DNA of 64,000 nucleotides, taken from the NCBI GenBank assembly GCA_009760855.2, contig WPIO01000017.1:4554001-4618000 (forward strand), given 5' to 3'. Origin of the DNA: Cristatella mucedo. Its lineage: Eukaryota > Bryozoa > Phylactolaemata > Cristatellidae. The first letter of the stretch is position 1. The number at the start of each line of letters is the position of its first letter. The notes under the pieces were generated by a model, which ran no database searches, was not told where the DNA came from, and worked only from the letters and a program-made list of their open reading frames with translations. A program made the position numbers and the translations under genes. This document shows, piece by piece, positions 43,477-64,000 of this stretch.

Positions 43477-64000
<20,524 letters not shown>

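Overview
The window looks like nuclear DNA of an invertebrate metazoan. Reasons: split genes with GT-AG introns, animal gene families (acylaminoacyl-peptidase, HSD17B7-type 3-ketosteroid reductase, meteorin-like secreted factors), and dense remnants of L2/CR1-type LINEs, tRNA-derived SINEs, a Tc1 relic and microsatellites. HSD17B7 suggests a lineage that still makes sterols. I cannot name the species.

Layout, left to right. (1) 1-7.8 kb: an HSD17B7-like gene on the minus strand. Exons 1-3 are here (7785-7748, 6381-6172, 5146-5054) and the rest lies beyond the left edge. A 22-unit, 18-bp CpG-rich minisatellite sits just upstream of its start. (2) 8.9-10.7 kb: an L2-type LINE fragment with endonuclease and reverse transcriptase. 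(3) 12.0-17.2 kb: a small three-exon minus-strand gene for a 154-residue secreted meteorin-like protein (here MLP1). (4) 23.9-25.9 kb: a duplicated, broken 3' part of MLP1. (5) 27.2-34.3 kb: an intact paralogue of MLP1 (MLP2, 160 residues) with the same exon phases and four aligned cysteines. (6) 43.5 kb to the right edge: an acylaminoacyl-peptidase (APEH) gene on the plus strand. Eleven exons join in frame for 394 codons and cover the propeller part; the catalytic hydrolase domain lies beyond the window.

APEH (removal of N-acetylated residues) and HSD17B7 (sterol synthesis) are housekeeping genes and appear functionally unrelated to their neighbours. The unusual part is the tandem pair of meteorin-like genes. 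Each encodes only a signal peptide and the N-terminal, four-cysteine, CUB-like half of a meteorin. The C-terminal half found in vertebrate meteorins is absent. Their duplicated tract carries an inverted-repeat insertion with a CCCTAAA telomere-like array, and an intronic block better preserved than the coding exon.

Most other open reading frames are LINE debris, minisatellites that stay open because their unit length is a multiple of three, or shadows. All gene models were built by eye from residue similarity, splice signals and phase continuity; no database search was run.
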